Shown: positions 1-6,394, counted from the stretch's first letter. The stretch: DNA of 6,454 nucleotides from GCA-002841655 sp964446775 (GCA_964446775.1 CAYURA010000039.1:1-6454), one strand, 5' to 3'. Numbers and translations: made by a program. The notes: generated by a model not told the origin, from the letters alone.

Positions 1-56
1 AGCTAATTTTACCACTACTTCTTAGTTTTCCACCACACTAGATATTATAGAGCCAA
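1..56. other. Short non-coding flank, no assignable gene
   Basis: These 56 bases lie downstream of the minus-strand pseudouridine synthase gene. No reading frame with a recognisable product crosses them, and I could not build a convincing stem-loop terminator. A TATAAT hexamer is present on the minus strand (49 to 44), but nothing resembling a -35 box sits at the right distance. The terminator of the minus-strand unit, or another gene, may lie beyond the window edge. Confidence 0.5.
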
Positions 57-833
57 TTATTTTTGCTTATTTATAAAACATTTTAAAGTATCAGGGGCAG
101 TAATTGTAAATTCTTTTTTTTCTCCATTTAAATCAGGAAAAATTAATTTTTTGGCATACAAATATACGCGGTTTAACTCTTGTTTTTGATTTTTTCTAAT
201 TGTTTTAGTTGTTCCGTATAAATTATCACCTAGGATAGGATAGCCATAAGCGGCTAGATGGACTCTAATTTGGTGAGTTCTCCCGGTTACTATGATTATG
301 CTTATAACACTTACATGAGGCCATTTTTTAATAACTGAAAACTTGGTCAGTGCCTCTTTAGATTTAGTTCTGGCCTTCTCATTACCTCTTTCACGATTTG
401 ATATTTTACTTTTATTTTCTTTGCTTGTTAAGGGTAAGGCGGCCATTTTAAAACCTGATTTGGCCCTTGTAATAGGGAATGTTATCTCTACTTCATCTTT
501 ACTAGGTGAGCCATAAATAATAGCTTCATATTCTTTATGTATTTTTCTGTTTTTAAATAAATTTTTAAAATATTCGAAGCTTTTTTGATTTCTAGCGATA
601 ATAAGTAAACCGCTAACTTCTTTATCTAGGCGGTGAACAATACCTGGCCGATTTTCATCTTCGCCAACTAATTTTATTTCAGGATAATTGTTTAATAAAA
701 TATCAGCTAAACTGACCTCATCTTTATTATGTGATTTATGGGTAATTAAATTAGCCGGTTTATTAACTATTAAATAATCAGGATCTTCGTAGACTATGAT
801 AATATCTCCTGAATTTGATTTTAATTTCTTCAT
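57..833 (-). CDS. RluA-family rRNA/tRNA pseudouridine synthase
   Basis: A 258-residue enzyme predicted to convert uridine to pseudouridine in rRNA or tRNA in the cytoplasm. The family signature HRLDKEVSG is at residues 67-75, and Asp70 is the expected catalytic aspartate. The second family block, TGRTHQIRVHL, is at 183-193, followed by GYPILGDNLYG at 197-207. The catalytic fold begins almost at residue 10 (VYEDPDYLIVNKP), so the N-terminal S4 RNA-binding domain of RluC and RluD is absent, as in RluA. Residues about 136-160 form a Lys/Ser/Glu/Arg-rich hydrophilic insertion between the KMA-like block and the next core strand; most homologues have a short turn there. The gene starts 7 bases after the flippase stop codon and is probably co-transcribed with it. 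No Shine-Dalgarno precedes the ATG. The family call is firm. The exact target uridine cannot be told, so no RluA, RluC or RluD symbol is given. Confidence 0.94.
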   Translation of the reverse strand: MKKLKSNSGDIIIVYEDPDYLIVNKPANLITHKSHNKDEVSLADILLNNYPEIKLVGEDENRPGIVHRLDKEVSGLLIIARNQKSFEYFKNLFKNRKIHKEYEAIIYGSPSKDEVEITFPITRAKSGFKMAALPLTSKENKSKISNRERGNEKARTKSKEALTKFSVIKKWPHVSVISIIIVTGRTHQIRVHLAAYGYPILGDNLYGTTKTIRKNQKQELNRVYLYAKKLIFPDLNGEKKEFTITAPDTLKCFINKQK

Positions 834-840
834 ATAGTTT

Positions 841-2280
841 TTATTCGTTTTTACTAAATATTAATTTTAAATCATTCCTGTTAAATGCTCTAAGAAATAA
901 TAGAGCTAACAAATAAATTGTACTTGCAATAATAATGGTAAACATTAAACCTAAATTATTAGATAGACATGAAGTAGGTTTAAAGTATAGGAAAATAGAC
1001 ATAATAAAAGAGGCCAAAATAGCCTTTAGCAAGCCCTTAAAGTTTAGTTTAAATTTTAAATAACGGCAGATATATATTCCAGTTAAAATAGCAATTAAAG
1101 ATTCGCTGTAAATAGTTATAACAGCAGCGCCATAATATGAAAATTTAGGAATTAGAATTAAGTAGCCTATTAAAGAGCTAATGCTGGTGAGAACATAAAT
1201 CCAAATAATCTTTTTTTGTTTTTTTACAGCAATTACTGCATGCGACATCATATTGCCTAAAAAAATAGCAGCAATTGCTAAAATTAATAATCTAAATATA
1301 TTAGACGCCCCAATAAAATCATGGCCAGCCACTAAAACCATAATGTCATCTGCTAAAAATTGAGCGCCAACCACCATTGGAATTGCAGCTATAGCTAAGA
1401 CATCGAAGGATTTTTGTAATAAATTATTAAATTTTAGGTGATCTTTCTTTTGCCAAGCAATGACCATTAATGGTAAAATCACACCAGCAAACATAAATGG
1501 TAAAGAACTGAGTACATCAATTATTTTATAGGCTGCCCCATATAAACCTACCTCAGCTTGGCTTTTAAATAAAGATAGAATAAGCGTGTCAGCTTTTAAG
1601 TAAATTAAATTAAAAGCGATAGTGATAGCTAATGGCCAAGATAGTTTCATTATATGTTTCCATTGAGAAGGTTCAAACAATGGCTTAATGTGAGCAAACT
1701 GTCGGGCAAAAATGAAGTGCATCACGAAACTAGCTAAGCTAGAGATAGTAGTAGTGGCTAACATGCCATTAAGACCCCAATTTAATTTAACGCTTAAGAT
1801 AACTCCTAATAACATTATGACCCTACTTAAAGTTTCAGCCCAGGCTACGCGGCTCATTTTTAAGCGTGTTTGAAAAAGGCCGACCATTATTTGGTTTAAA
1901 GCGTTAAAGATAAAAGAGGCGGCAGCTATGAGTACTCCTAATTTAATGCCATCACTATAATCAAAAAAGATGACTAGGATGGGGGCTAGACTAATAAATA
2001 TTATAGAAGATAAGAGGCGTAGTCCAAATAAATTACCCAGAGTTCTAGTTTCTTTCTCTTTATTCTCACCGAGCATTTGCACGGTTACTAAGGTTAAGCC
2101 AAGATCTGCAAAGATAGCAAAAAAGGATAAAAAAGTAATAACGGTTGTATATTCACCGAAACCGCTTTGACCCAATTCTCTGGTCATGATAGAAAAAGCA
2201 AAGAGGTTTAAACTAGTAGCCAATACTTTTCCGATAACTTGAACTAAAGTATTATCGAATATTCGTTTTTTTAAATTCAT
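841..2280 (-). CDS. Wzx-like oligosaccharide/polysaccharide flippase
   Basis: A 479-residue integral membrane protein of the MVF/MATE-like polysaccharide transporter superfamily. It is expected to flip lipid-linked oligosaccharide across the cytoplasmic membrane for surface glycan or glycoprotein assembly. The N-terminus (residues 9-45, with NTLVQVIGKVLATSLNLFAF, then TRELGQSGFGEY) has the pattern typical of Wzx proteins: a first helix followed by a Gly-Phe-Gly-Tyr-like turn. About 14 hydrophobic segments can be marked, near 11-31, 45-69, 82-107, 114-137, 150-163, 168-192, 213-238, 246-275, 290-309, 326-350, 358-378, 382-404, 416-433 and 443-464. The middle block LKADTLILSLFKSQAEVGLYGAAYK (228-252, quoted as landmarks LKAD and GLYGAAYK) is also typical of the family. 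The length is normal and the frame is intact. It is first in a two-gene minus-strand unit. No glycosyltransferase is adjacent, so the substrate is unknown. The ATG lies only 13 bases from the nearest candidate -10 box. Confidence 0.92.
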   Translation of the reverse strand: MNLKKRIFDNTLVQVIGKVLATSLNLFAFSIMTRELGQSGFGEYTTVITFLSFFAIFADLGLTLVTVQMLGENKEKETRTLGNLFGLRLLSSIIFISLAPILVIFFDYSDGIKLGVLIAAASFIFNALNQIMVGLFQTRLKMSRVAWAETLSRVIMLLGVILSVKLNWGLNGMLATTTISSLASFVMHFIFARQFAHIKPLFEPSQWKHIMKLSWPLAITIAFNLIYLKADTLILSLFKSQAEVGLYGAAYKIIDVLSSLPFMFAGVILPLMVIAWQKKDHLKFNNLLQKSFDVLAIAAIPMVVGAQFLADDIMVLVAGHDFIGASNIFRLLILAIAAIFLGNMMSHAVIAVKKQKKIIWIYVLTSISSLIGYLILIPKFSYYGAAVITIYSESLIAILTGIYICRYLKFKLNFKGLLKAILASFIMSIFLYFKPTSCLSNNLGLMFTIIIASTIYLLALLFLRAFNRNDLKLIFSKNE

Positions 2281-2292
2281 GTAAATACAACT

Positions 2293-2321
2293 ACTTTAAT
2301 GGATATTAATCAAAGATCCAA
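2293..2321 (-). promoter_or_regulatory. Candidate promoter for the flippase-pseudouridine synthase unit
   Basis: Read on the minus strand, TTGGAT (2321 to 2316) is followed after 17 bases by TAAAGT (2298 to 2293), a 4/6 match to the -10 consensus. Transcription would start near 2286, leaving a leader of only about six bases before the ATG at 2280. The -10 box overlaps the dyad repeat at 2296-2310. The match is modest for an AT-rich region, so this is a tentative call. Confidence 0.3.
2296..2310 (+). repeat. 15-base dyad repeat, copy 1 (operator-like)
   Basis: TTAATGGATATTAAT is found here, and its exact reverse complement lies at 2809-2823. Each copy is itself a dyad: arms TTAAT and ATTAA separated by four bases (GGAT here). 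This copy sits in the divergent intergenic region and overlaps the candidate flippase -10 box. Dyad form and promoter-proximal position suggest a protein-binding site. The alternative reading is the arms of an inverted repeat flanking the pilin gene. Confidence 0.4.
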
Positions 2322-2340
2322 GTCATAGTTATTAGAACGA

Positions 2341-2369
2341 TTGTTTTATTAAGAAATATTTAGTATAAT
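2341..2369 (+). promoter_or_regulatory. Promoter of the pilin-like gene
   Basis: TTGTTT (2341-2346) and a perfect TATAAT (2364-2369) are separated by exactly 17 bases, fitting a housekeeping sigma-70 type promoter. The predicted start near 2376 gives a leader of about 14 bases with no Shine-Dalgarno before the ATG at 2390. The -35 box matches only its TTG half, so strength depends on the -10. Confidence 0.6.
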
Positions 2370-2389
2370 CATATCATAATAATAAATAT

Positions 2390-2803
2390 ATGCGTATTAT
2401 TTTAAAACATTTTTTTTCATTGATTATTTTGTCTACTGTTTTTACTCTAAGTATATTTTTTGGAACTGATGCAGGGGCAACTAGCTCTAGTCTTATGGAG
2501 AACCAGGTGGGAATGGCAGATGTTGAGCTTGTTTATGGAGCTCCAAAAGATATTCGAGTTAGTATTATTAAAGTTATTCAGATAGTTTTAGGTTTTTTGT
2601 CTCTAATCTTTTTAATACTAATAGTTTTAGCTGGATTTAATTATATGACTGCTGCTGGTAATGAAGATAAGGTTAAGAAGTCAATTAAACAAATTTCACA
2701 GGCAACGATAGGTTTAATTATTGTTATCTCTGCTTGGGGAATCAGTTTAATGGTTCTAAATATTTTTAAAGCAGCGTCAAAAGGGCAAGACTTTTACACC
2801 TAG
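2390..2803 (+). CDS. T4SS-type pilin-like small membrane protein (VirB2/TrbC-like)
   Basis: A 137-residue protein with the layout of the type IV secretion pilins widespread in Patescibacteria. Residues 1-30 form a signal peptide: a basic start MRIILK, a hydrophobic core at 8-24, and an AGA sequence (28-30) suitable for cleavage. A short exported segment follows. Then come two hydrophobic helices at about 59-83 and 106-127, joined by a polar loop, TAAGNEDKVKKSIKQ (87-101). The loop pattern G-N-E-x-K-V-x-K and the SAWGISLMVL ending of helix 2 (114-123) are the family features. The likely role is as a membrane-embedded subunit of a surface filament or secretion/DNA-uptake apparatus, after signal cleavage. 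No VirB4, VirB6 or other T4SS partner is in the window, so it is an orphan copy here. It is divergent from the flippase and has its own promoter. The call rests on topology and motif style; another small two-helix membrane protein is possible. Confidence 0.72.
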   Translation: MRIILKHFFSLIILSTVFTLSIFFGTDAGATSSSLMENQVGMADVELVYGAPKDIRVSIIKVIQIVLGFLSLIFLILIVLAGFNYMTAAGNEDKVKKSIKQISQATIGLIIVISAWGISLMVLNIFKAASKGQDFYT

Positions 2804-2808
2804 TCATA

Positions 2809-2823
2809 ATTAATATCCATTAA
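2809..2823 (-). repeat. 15-base dyad repeat, copy 2 (operator-like)
   Basis: This is the exact reverse complement of the sequence at 2296-2310, with dyad arms TTAAT (2810-2814) and ATTAA (2819-2823) around ATCC. It begins six bases after the pilin stop codon and ends 24 bases upstream of the -35 box of the nusA promoter, a position compatible with an upstream regulator site. Confidence 0.4.
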
Positions 2824-2847
2824 GCGGTTTATAAGGGTTTAATATTT

Positions 2848-2876
2848 TTGACATTTTATATTTTTATTGTTATTAT
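2848..2876 (+). promoter_or_regulatory. nusA promoter P1 (extended -10)
   Basis: A perfect -35 TTGACA (2848-2853), a 17-base spacer and TATTAT (2871-2876, 5/6) make the strongest promoter in the window. The bases TGT directly before the -10 add an extended -10 TGn element (2868-2870). The start site is predicted near 2883, so the RNA would begin at, or one or two bases before, the hairpin at 2885-2911. This promoter would drive nusA and probably hppA. Confidence 0.75.
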
Positions 2877-2884
2877 GACTAAAT

Positions 2885-2915
2885 AAGGCTAATTGGATGA
2901 CAATTAGCTTTTATT
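2885..2915 (+). terminator. Terminator-like hairpin in the nusA leader
   Basis: GCTAATTG (2888-2895) pairs perfectly with CAATTAGC (2901-2908) across a five-base loop. Three outer pairs, including one G-U, extend the stem to 11. The stem is followed by TTTTATT (2909-2915). It could terminate transcripts of the pilin gene that ends 84 bases upstream. Because it also lies directly after P1, it could act as an attenuator or as a 5'-terminal stabilising hairpin on nusA mRNA. The stem is only moderately GC-rich, so termination may be partial. Confidence 0.55.
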
Positions 2916-2922
2916 CTATAAT
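2893..2922 (+). promoter_or_regulatory. Candidate second nusA promoter P2
   Basis: A perfect TATAAT at 2917-2922 lies 18 bases after TTGGAT (2893-2898), a 3/6 match to the -35 box. The start would be near 2929, downstream of the hairpin, giving a 27-base leader before the nusA ATG. The -35 box overlaps the ascending arm of the hairpin. The exact -10 is suggestive, but such hexamers are frequent in AT-rich DNA. Confidence 0.4.
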
Positions 2923-2955
2923 TTTAAAAAAATAACTTATTTGTATACAAATTAT

Positions 2956-4275
2956 ATGTCCGAATTAACTAATGCAATTAAACAAGTTTGTGAAGAAAAA
3001 AATTTAGATTACGGAGCAGTTGTTAATACAATTGAATTAGCCTTAGCAGCTGCCTACCGTAAAGATTATGGTGAAAAAAATCAGAATGTCAAGGTTAATT
3101 TTGATCCAGTAACTGCTAAGTCTGAAATATTTGATGTGAAAACAGTGGTTGAGGATCTAGCTAAGGAAGAAGAGGAAGAGATGCTTAAGAGTTTACATGA
3201 TCCAAGTTATAAAAGAGAGGAGAGGGTGATAGTTTTGGAAGAAGGAGAAGAAAAGGAAAAAAGATTTAATCCCAAAACAGATATTCAGATTAAAGAGGCA
3301 ATTATTCTAAAACATGGCGCTAAAGTTGGTGATGAAATAATGACTGAATTACCAATTCCAGAAAGCTATGGTCGGATGGCGGCTCAAACAGCAAAGCAAG
3401 TTATTATTCAAAAATTGCGAGAAATGGAAAGAGATATGATTCTTCATGAGTTTAAGGACAAAGAACATGAAGTAGTTGGTGGTATAGTACAACGGCGCGA
3501 GGGTCGTTTAGTTTTTGTTGACCTGGGTAAAGCAATTGGCATTTTACCCTCAGAAGAGCAAATTTTTACTGAAAGATACTTGCCAGGAGAAAGGGTGAAA
3601 GTTTATATTAAAGAAGTTCGTGAGGGACATAAGGGTCCAGAAATAATATTATCTCGAAGAAGTGAGGAGATTTTAAAGAAAATTTTTTATTTAGAAATTC
3701 CAGAAATAGCCAATGGTTTAGTTGAGATTAAGGCGGTTGCTCGTGAGGCAGGCTCTAGATCTAAGGTGGCTATATATACTGAGGCAGAAAATGTTGATCC
3801 AGTTGGTTCTTGTGTTGGTCAAAGAGGTTCAAGAATTCAGACAATCATTAATGAACTAGGTGGGGAAAAAGTTGATATTATTGAGTATAATGAGAATCCT
3901 TTAAAGTTTATTGCTAATTCATTATCACCAGCTAAAGTTTTACAGATTGAACTCAATGAAGCTGAACATAAGGCTACTGTTAAAGTTAGTTCTGACAAGT
4001 TATCTTTGGCGATCGGTAAAAGTGGCCAGAATGTTCGTTTAGCGGCTCATTTAACAACTTGGCGAATTGATATTATTGAAGCCACAGAGGACGGTGAAGA
4101 GAAAATTATTGTAGCAAGTGATGATGTCGTGTCGCTGCCTGAAGAGAAGGTTGATGGACAAGGAATAGATGAAGAGATGGCGGAAGAAAATACAGATAAA
4201 AAGGAAACTAAAACAACTGAGACTGAGAAGGGGAAAAAAGAGAAAAAAGAGAAGAAACTGAAGTTTGATAAATAA
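2956..4275 (+). CDS. nusA: Transcription termination/antitermination factor NusA
   Basis: A 439-residue NusA, which binds RNA polymerase and nascent RNA and modulates pausing, termination and antitermination. The N-terminal polymerase-binding domain occupies about 1-168 and includes YGRMAAQTAKQVIIQKLRE (138-156), the family's hallmark block. It is followed by an S1 domain (about 171-236), KH1 (about 246-326, GQRG at 288-291) and KH2 (about 327-390, GKSG at 354-357). The N-terminal domain is enlarged by an acidic Glu/Lys-rich stretch at about 67-105. There are no C-terminal acidic repeat (AR) domains of the E. coli type; the protein ends in a charged Glu- then Lys-rich tail (393-439). I chose the ATG at 2956 over an in-frame TTG at 2941, because MSELTNAIKQVCEEKNL matches the usual NusA beginning and the extra five residues do not. 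Neighbours are not the usual rimP and infB. No Shine-Dalgarno is visible. Two candidate promoters and a hairpin lie upstream. Confidence 0.97.
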   Translation: MSELTNAIKQVCEEKNLDYGAVVNTIELALAAAYRKDYGEKNQNVKVNFDPVTAKSEIFDVKTVVEDLAKEEEEEMLKSLHDPSYKREERVIVLEEGEEKEKRFNPKTDIQIKEAIILKHGAKVGDEIMTELPIPESYGRMAAQTAKQVIIQKLREMERDMILHEFKDKEHEVVGGIVQRREGRLVFVDLGKAIGILPSEEQIFTERYLPGERVKVYIKEVREGHKGPEIILSRRSEEILKKIFYLEIPEIANGLVEIKAVAREAGSRSKVAIYTEAENVDPVGSCVGQRGSRIQTIINELGGEKVDIIEYNENPLKFIANSLSPAKVLQIELNEAEHKATVKVSSDKLSLAIGKSGQNVRLAAHLTTWRIDIIEATEDGEEKIIVASDDVVSLPEEKVDGQGIDEEMAEENTDKKETKTTETEKGKKEKKEKKLKFDK

Positions 4276-4314
4276 AAATGATAAACAAAATATTATAAAT
4301 TTAATTTTAATCTT

Positions 4315-6363
4315 ATGTTAATTGAATTAATGATTATTATTAGCGCTCTTATTGCCATTGCTTATGGCGCTATTATGATTGTCTCTATTTTACGATTGCC
4401 TGAAGGTAATGAAAAAATGAAAGAAATTGCCCACGCTATTCAAGTCGGGGCTAAAGCTTTTTTAAATAGACAATATATTACAGTCTCTATAGTGGCCTTA
4501 GTTTTATTTATAATTATTATTTTCGTTCCATCACTAGGATGGTACACTGCTTTAGCATTCTTGGCTGGTGCAATTCTATCAGCTTTGGCTGGTTATATCG
4601 GGATGTTTGTGTCTGTTAGAGCTAATGTAAGAACAGCTGAGGCAGCTCGAGGTGGCTTGCAAAAGGCCTTAAACGTGGCAGTAAGAGGAGGAAGCGTTAC
4701 TGGTATGTTAGTTGTTGGCCTAGCCCTATTAGGCACTGCTGGCTTCTATTTTCTAACTAATAATTTACCTAACAATGAGAGCCTTCATGCTTTAATTGGC
4801 TTTGCTTTTGGTGGCTCATTAATTTCAATTTTTGCTCGTTTAGGTGGTGGTATTTATACCAAGGCCGCTGACGTGGGGGCTGATTTAGTAGGTAAAGTGG
4901 AGGCAAACATTCCTGAGGACGACCCTCGTAATCCAGCGGTTATTGCTGATAATGTTGGTGATAATGTTGGTGATTGCGCTGGCATGGCAGCTGATTTATT
5001 TGAAACTTATGCTGTTACTTCTATTGCTGCCATGATTTTAGGATCTTTAATGTTTGCTAATAACAGTTTAATTGAGGCTAAAAGTATTATATTATTACCA
5101 TTGGCCTTGGGAGCAGTGTCTATTATCGCTTCAATTATCGGTATTTTCTTTATTCGTCTAGGGAAAAAGAAGAATATTATGAAAGCTTTGTATAAGGGAT
5201 TAATTGTAGCTGGACTTTTATCAGCTATTATTTTTTATCCAGTCATTCAATCTTTTATTGGTGATTCAGCCCTTGCTTTAAATATTTATTTGGCTGCTTT
5301 GATTGGTTTAGTGGTAACTGCTTGTTTGGTTGTAATTACTGAGTATTATACTTCAACTGCTTTTAAGCCAGTTAAAGAAATAGCAGAAGCATCTCAAACT
5401 GGCCATGGTACCAATGTTATTGCAGGTTTAGCTGTTTCAATGCAATCTACTGCTTGGCCAATTATCGTTATTGTTGCTGCCATGCTAGGATCCTTTGCTT
5501 TTGCTGGTCTTTATGGAATTGCTATTGCAGCTGTTTCAATGTTGTCAATGGCGGGCATTATAGTAACTATTGATGCCTATGGACCAATTACTGACAATGC
5601 TGGTGGTATAGCCGAAATGGCAGAACTTGGTGATGATGTGCGAAATATAACTGATCCTTTAGATGCTGTTGGTAATACAACTAAGGCGGTTACTAAAGGC
5701 TATGCTATTGGTTCAGCTGCTTTAGCTGCTTTAGTCCTTTTTGCTGACTTCACTTATAAAATTACGGACTTAGGTGGTAGTGCACAATTTATAATTAATA
5801 ACCCTTATGTTTTAGCAGGCTTATTTATTGGTGGATTATTACCATATCTATTCGCTGCCATGGCCATGAAATCAGTTGGTCGAGCAGCTGGTGCGGTGGT
5901 AGAAGATGTGCGTAAACAATTTAAAGAAAAGCCGGGTATTATGGATTATACTGAAAAGCCAGATTATGGTCGTACTGTAGACATTGTCACCAAATCAGCT
6001 ATTAAAGAGATGATTTTACCTGCCCTTATACCAATATTAGCGCCAATTTTTGTTGGTTTTGGATTTAATTTATTTGGCGCTGGGCATGGCGTAGAGGCTT
6101 TAGGAGGCTTGCTGGTCGGTTCAATTATAACTGGTGTTTTTGTGGCTATTTCAATGACTTCTGGTGGTGGCGCCTGGGATAATGCTAAAAAGTATATTGA
6201 ATTAGGTTTTTTTGGCGGCAAAGGTTCTGATGCTCATAAAGCAGCAGTTACTGGTGATACGGTCGGTGACCCCTATAAAGATACAGCGGGCCCAGCTATT
6301 AATCCGATGATTAAGGTATTAAATATCGTTGCTTTATTAATTATTGGCCTATTAATACTCTAA
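4315..6363 (+). CDS. hppA: Membrane-bound proton-translocating pyrophosphatase (K+-independent type)
   Basis: A 682-residue integral membrane enzyme that couples hydrolysis of pyrophosphate to ion pumping across the cytoplasmic membrane. About 16 hydrophobic segments can be marked, as expected for the family. The active-site signatures are complete: DVGADLVGKVE (186-196), DDPRNPAVIADNVGDNVGD (202-220) continuing into CAGMAADLFE (221-230), DAYGPITDNAGGIAEM (420-435), SMTSGGGAWDNAKKY (613-627) and GDTVGDPYKDTAGPAINP (647-664). The segment GNTTKAVTKGYAIGSAAL (453-470) has Lys457 and Thr460 where K+-dependent enzymes carry Ala and a small residue. In this family that marks K+-independent enzymes, all characterised members of which pump H+. 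Proton specificity is therefore an inference. The gene begins 39 AT-rich bases after nusA, without a terminator or clear promoter between, so co-transcription is likely. There is no Shine-Dalgarno. Its stop codon is followed by a strong terminator. Confidence 0.97.
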   Translation: MLIELMIIISALIAIAYGAIMIVSILRLPEGNEKMKEIAHAIQVGAKAFLNRQYITVSIVALVLFIIIIFVPSLGWYTALAFLAGAILSALAGYIGMFVSVRANVRTAEAARGGLQKALNVAVRGGSVTGMLVVGLALLGTAGFYFLTNNLPNNESLHALIGFAFGGSLISIFARLGGGIYTKAADVGADLVGKVEANIPEDDPRNPAVIADNVGDNVGDCAGMAADLFETYAVTSIAAMILGSLMFANNSLIEAKSIILLPLALGAVSIIASIIGIFFIRLGKKKNIMKALYKGLIVAGLLSAIIFYPVIQSFIGDSALALNIYLAALIGLVVTACLVVITEYYTSTAFKPVKEIAEASQTGHGTNVIAGLAVSMQSTAWPIIVIVAAMLGSFAFAGLYGIAIAAVSMLSMAGIIVTIDAYGPITDNAGGIAEMAELGDDVRNITDPLDAVGNTTKAVTKGYAIGSAALAALVLFADFTYKITDLGGSAQFIINNPYVLAGLFIGGLLPYLFAAMAMKSVGRAAGAVVEDVRKQFKEKPGIMDYTEKPDYGRTVDIVTKSAIKEMILPALIPILAPIFVGFGFNLFGAGHGVEALGGLLVGSIITGVFVAISMTSGGGAWDNAKKYIELGFFGGKGSDAHKAAVTGDTVGDPYKDTAGPAINPMIKVLNIVALLIIGLLIL

Positions 6364-6394
6364 GACCTTATTTAAATATTAATGATTGACATAA

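Noticed and set aside
1463..1474. Palindrome ACCATTAATGGT resembling the dyad repeat core
   Set aside because: It is inside the flippase coding sequence, lacks the TTAATNNNNATTAA form, and short palindromes of this kind arise by chance.
1970..2170. 66-codon open frame on the plus strand
   Set aside because: It lies wholly inside the flippase gene on the other strand, its product resembles nothing, and the flippase reading is well supported.
2941..2955. Upstream in-frame TTG start for nusA
   Set aside because: The five extra residues have no counterpart in NusA, TTG is a weaker start, and the ATG at 2956 matches the family N-terminus.
4223..4262. Repetitive A-rich tract with two A6 runs at the end of nusA
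   Set aside because: It encodes the Lys/Glu-rich tail in frame. The runs could favour slippage, but nothing shows a programmed frameshift.
4278..4298. Six-codon open frame between nusA and hppA
   Set aside because: It is too short, has no ribosome-binding site or recognisable leader-peptide pattern, and is expected by chance.
4265..4299. Possible separate hppA promoter (TTGATA at 4265-4270, TATTAT at 4291-4296)
   Set aside because: The spacer is 20 bases, too long for a normal sigma-70 promoter, and such hexamers are common in this AT-rich gap.
4948..4974. Perfect 12-base tandem repeat (GATAATGTTGGT twice, then GAT)
   Set aside because: It encodes the conserved DNVGDNVGD active-site motif of membrane pyrophosphatases, so protein function explains the repeat.
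5964..6221. 85-codon open frame on the minus strand
   Set aside because: It is antisense to conserved hppA motifs, and its proline- and lysine-rich product is a by-product of that coding sequence.
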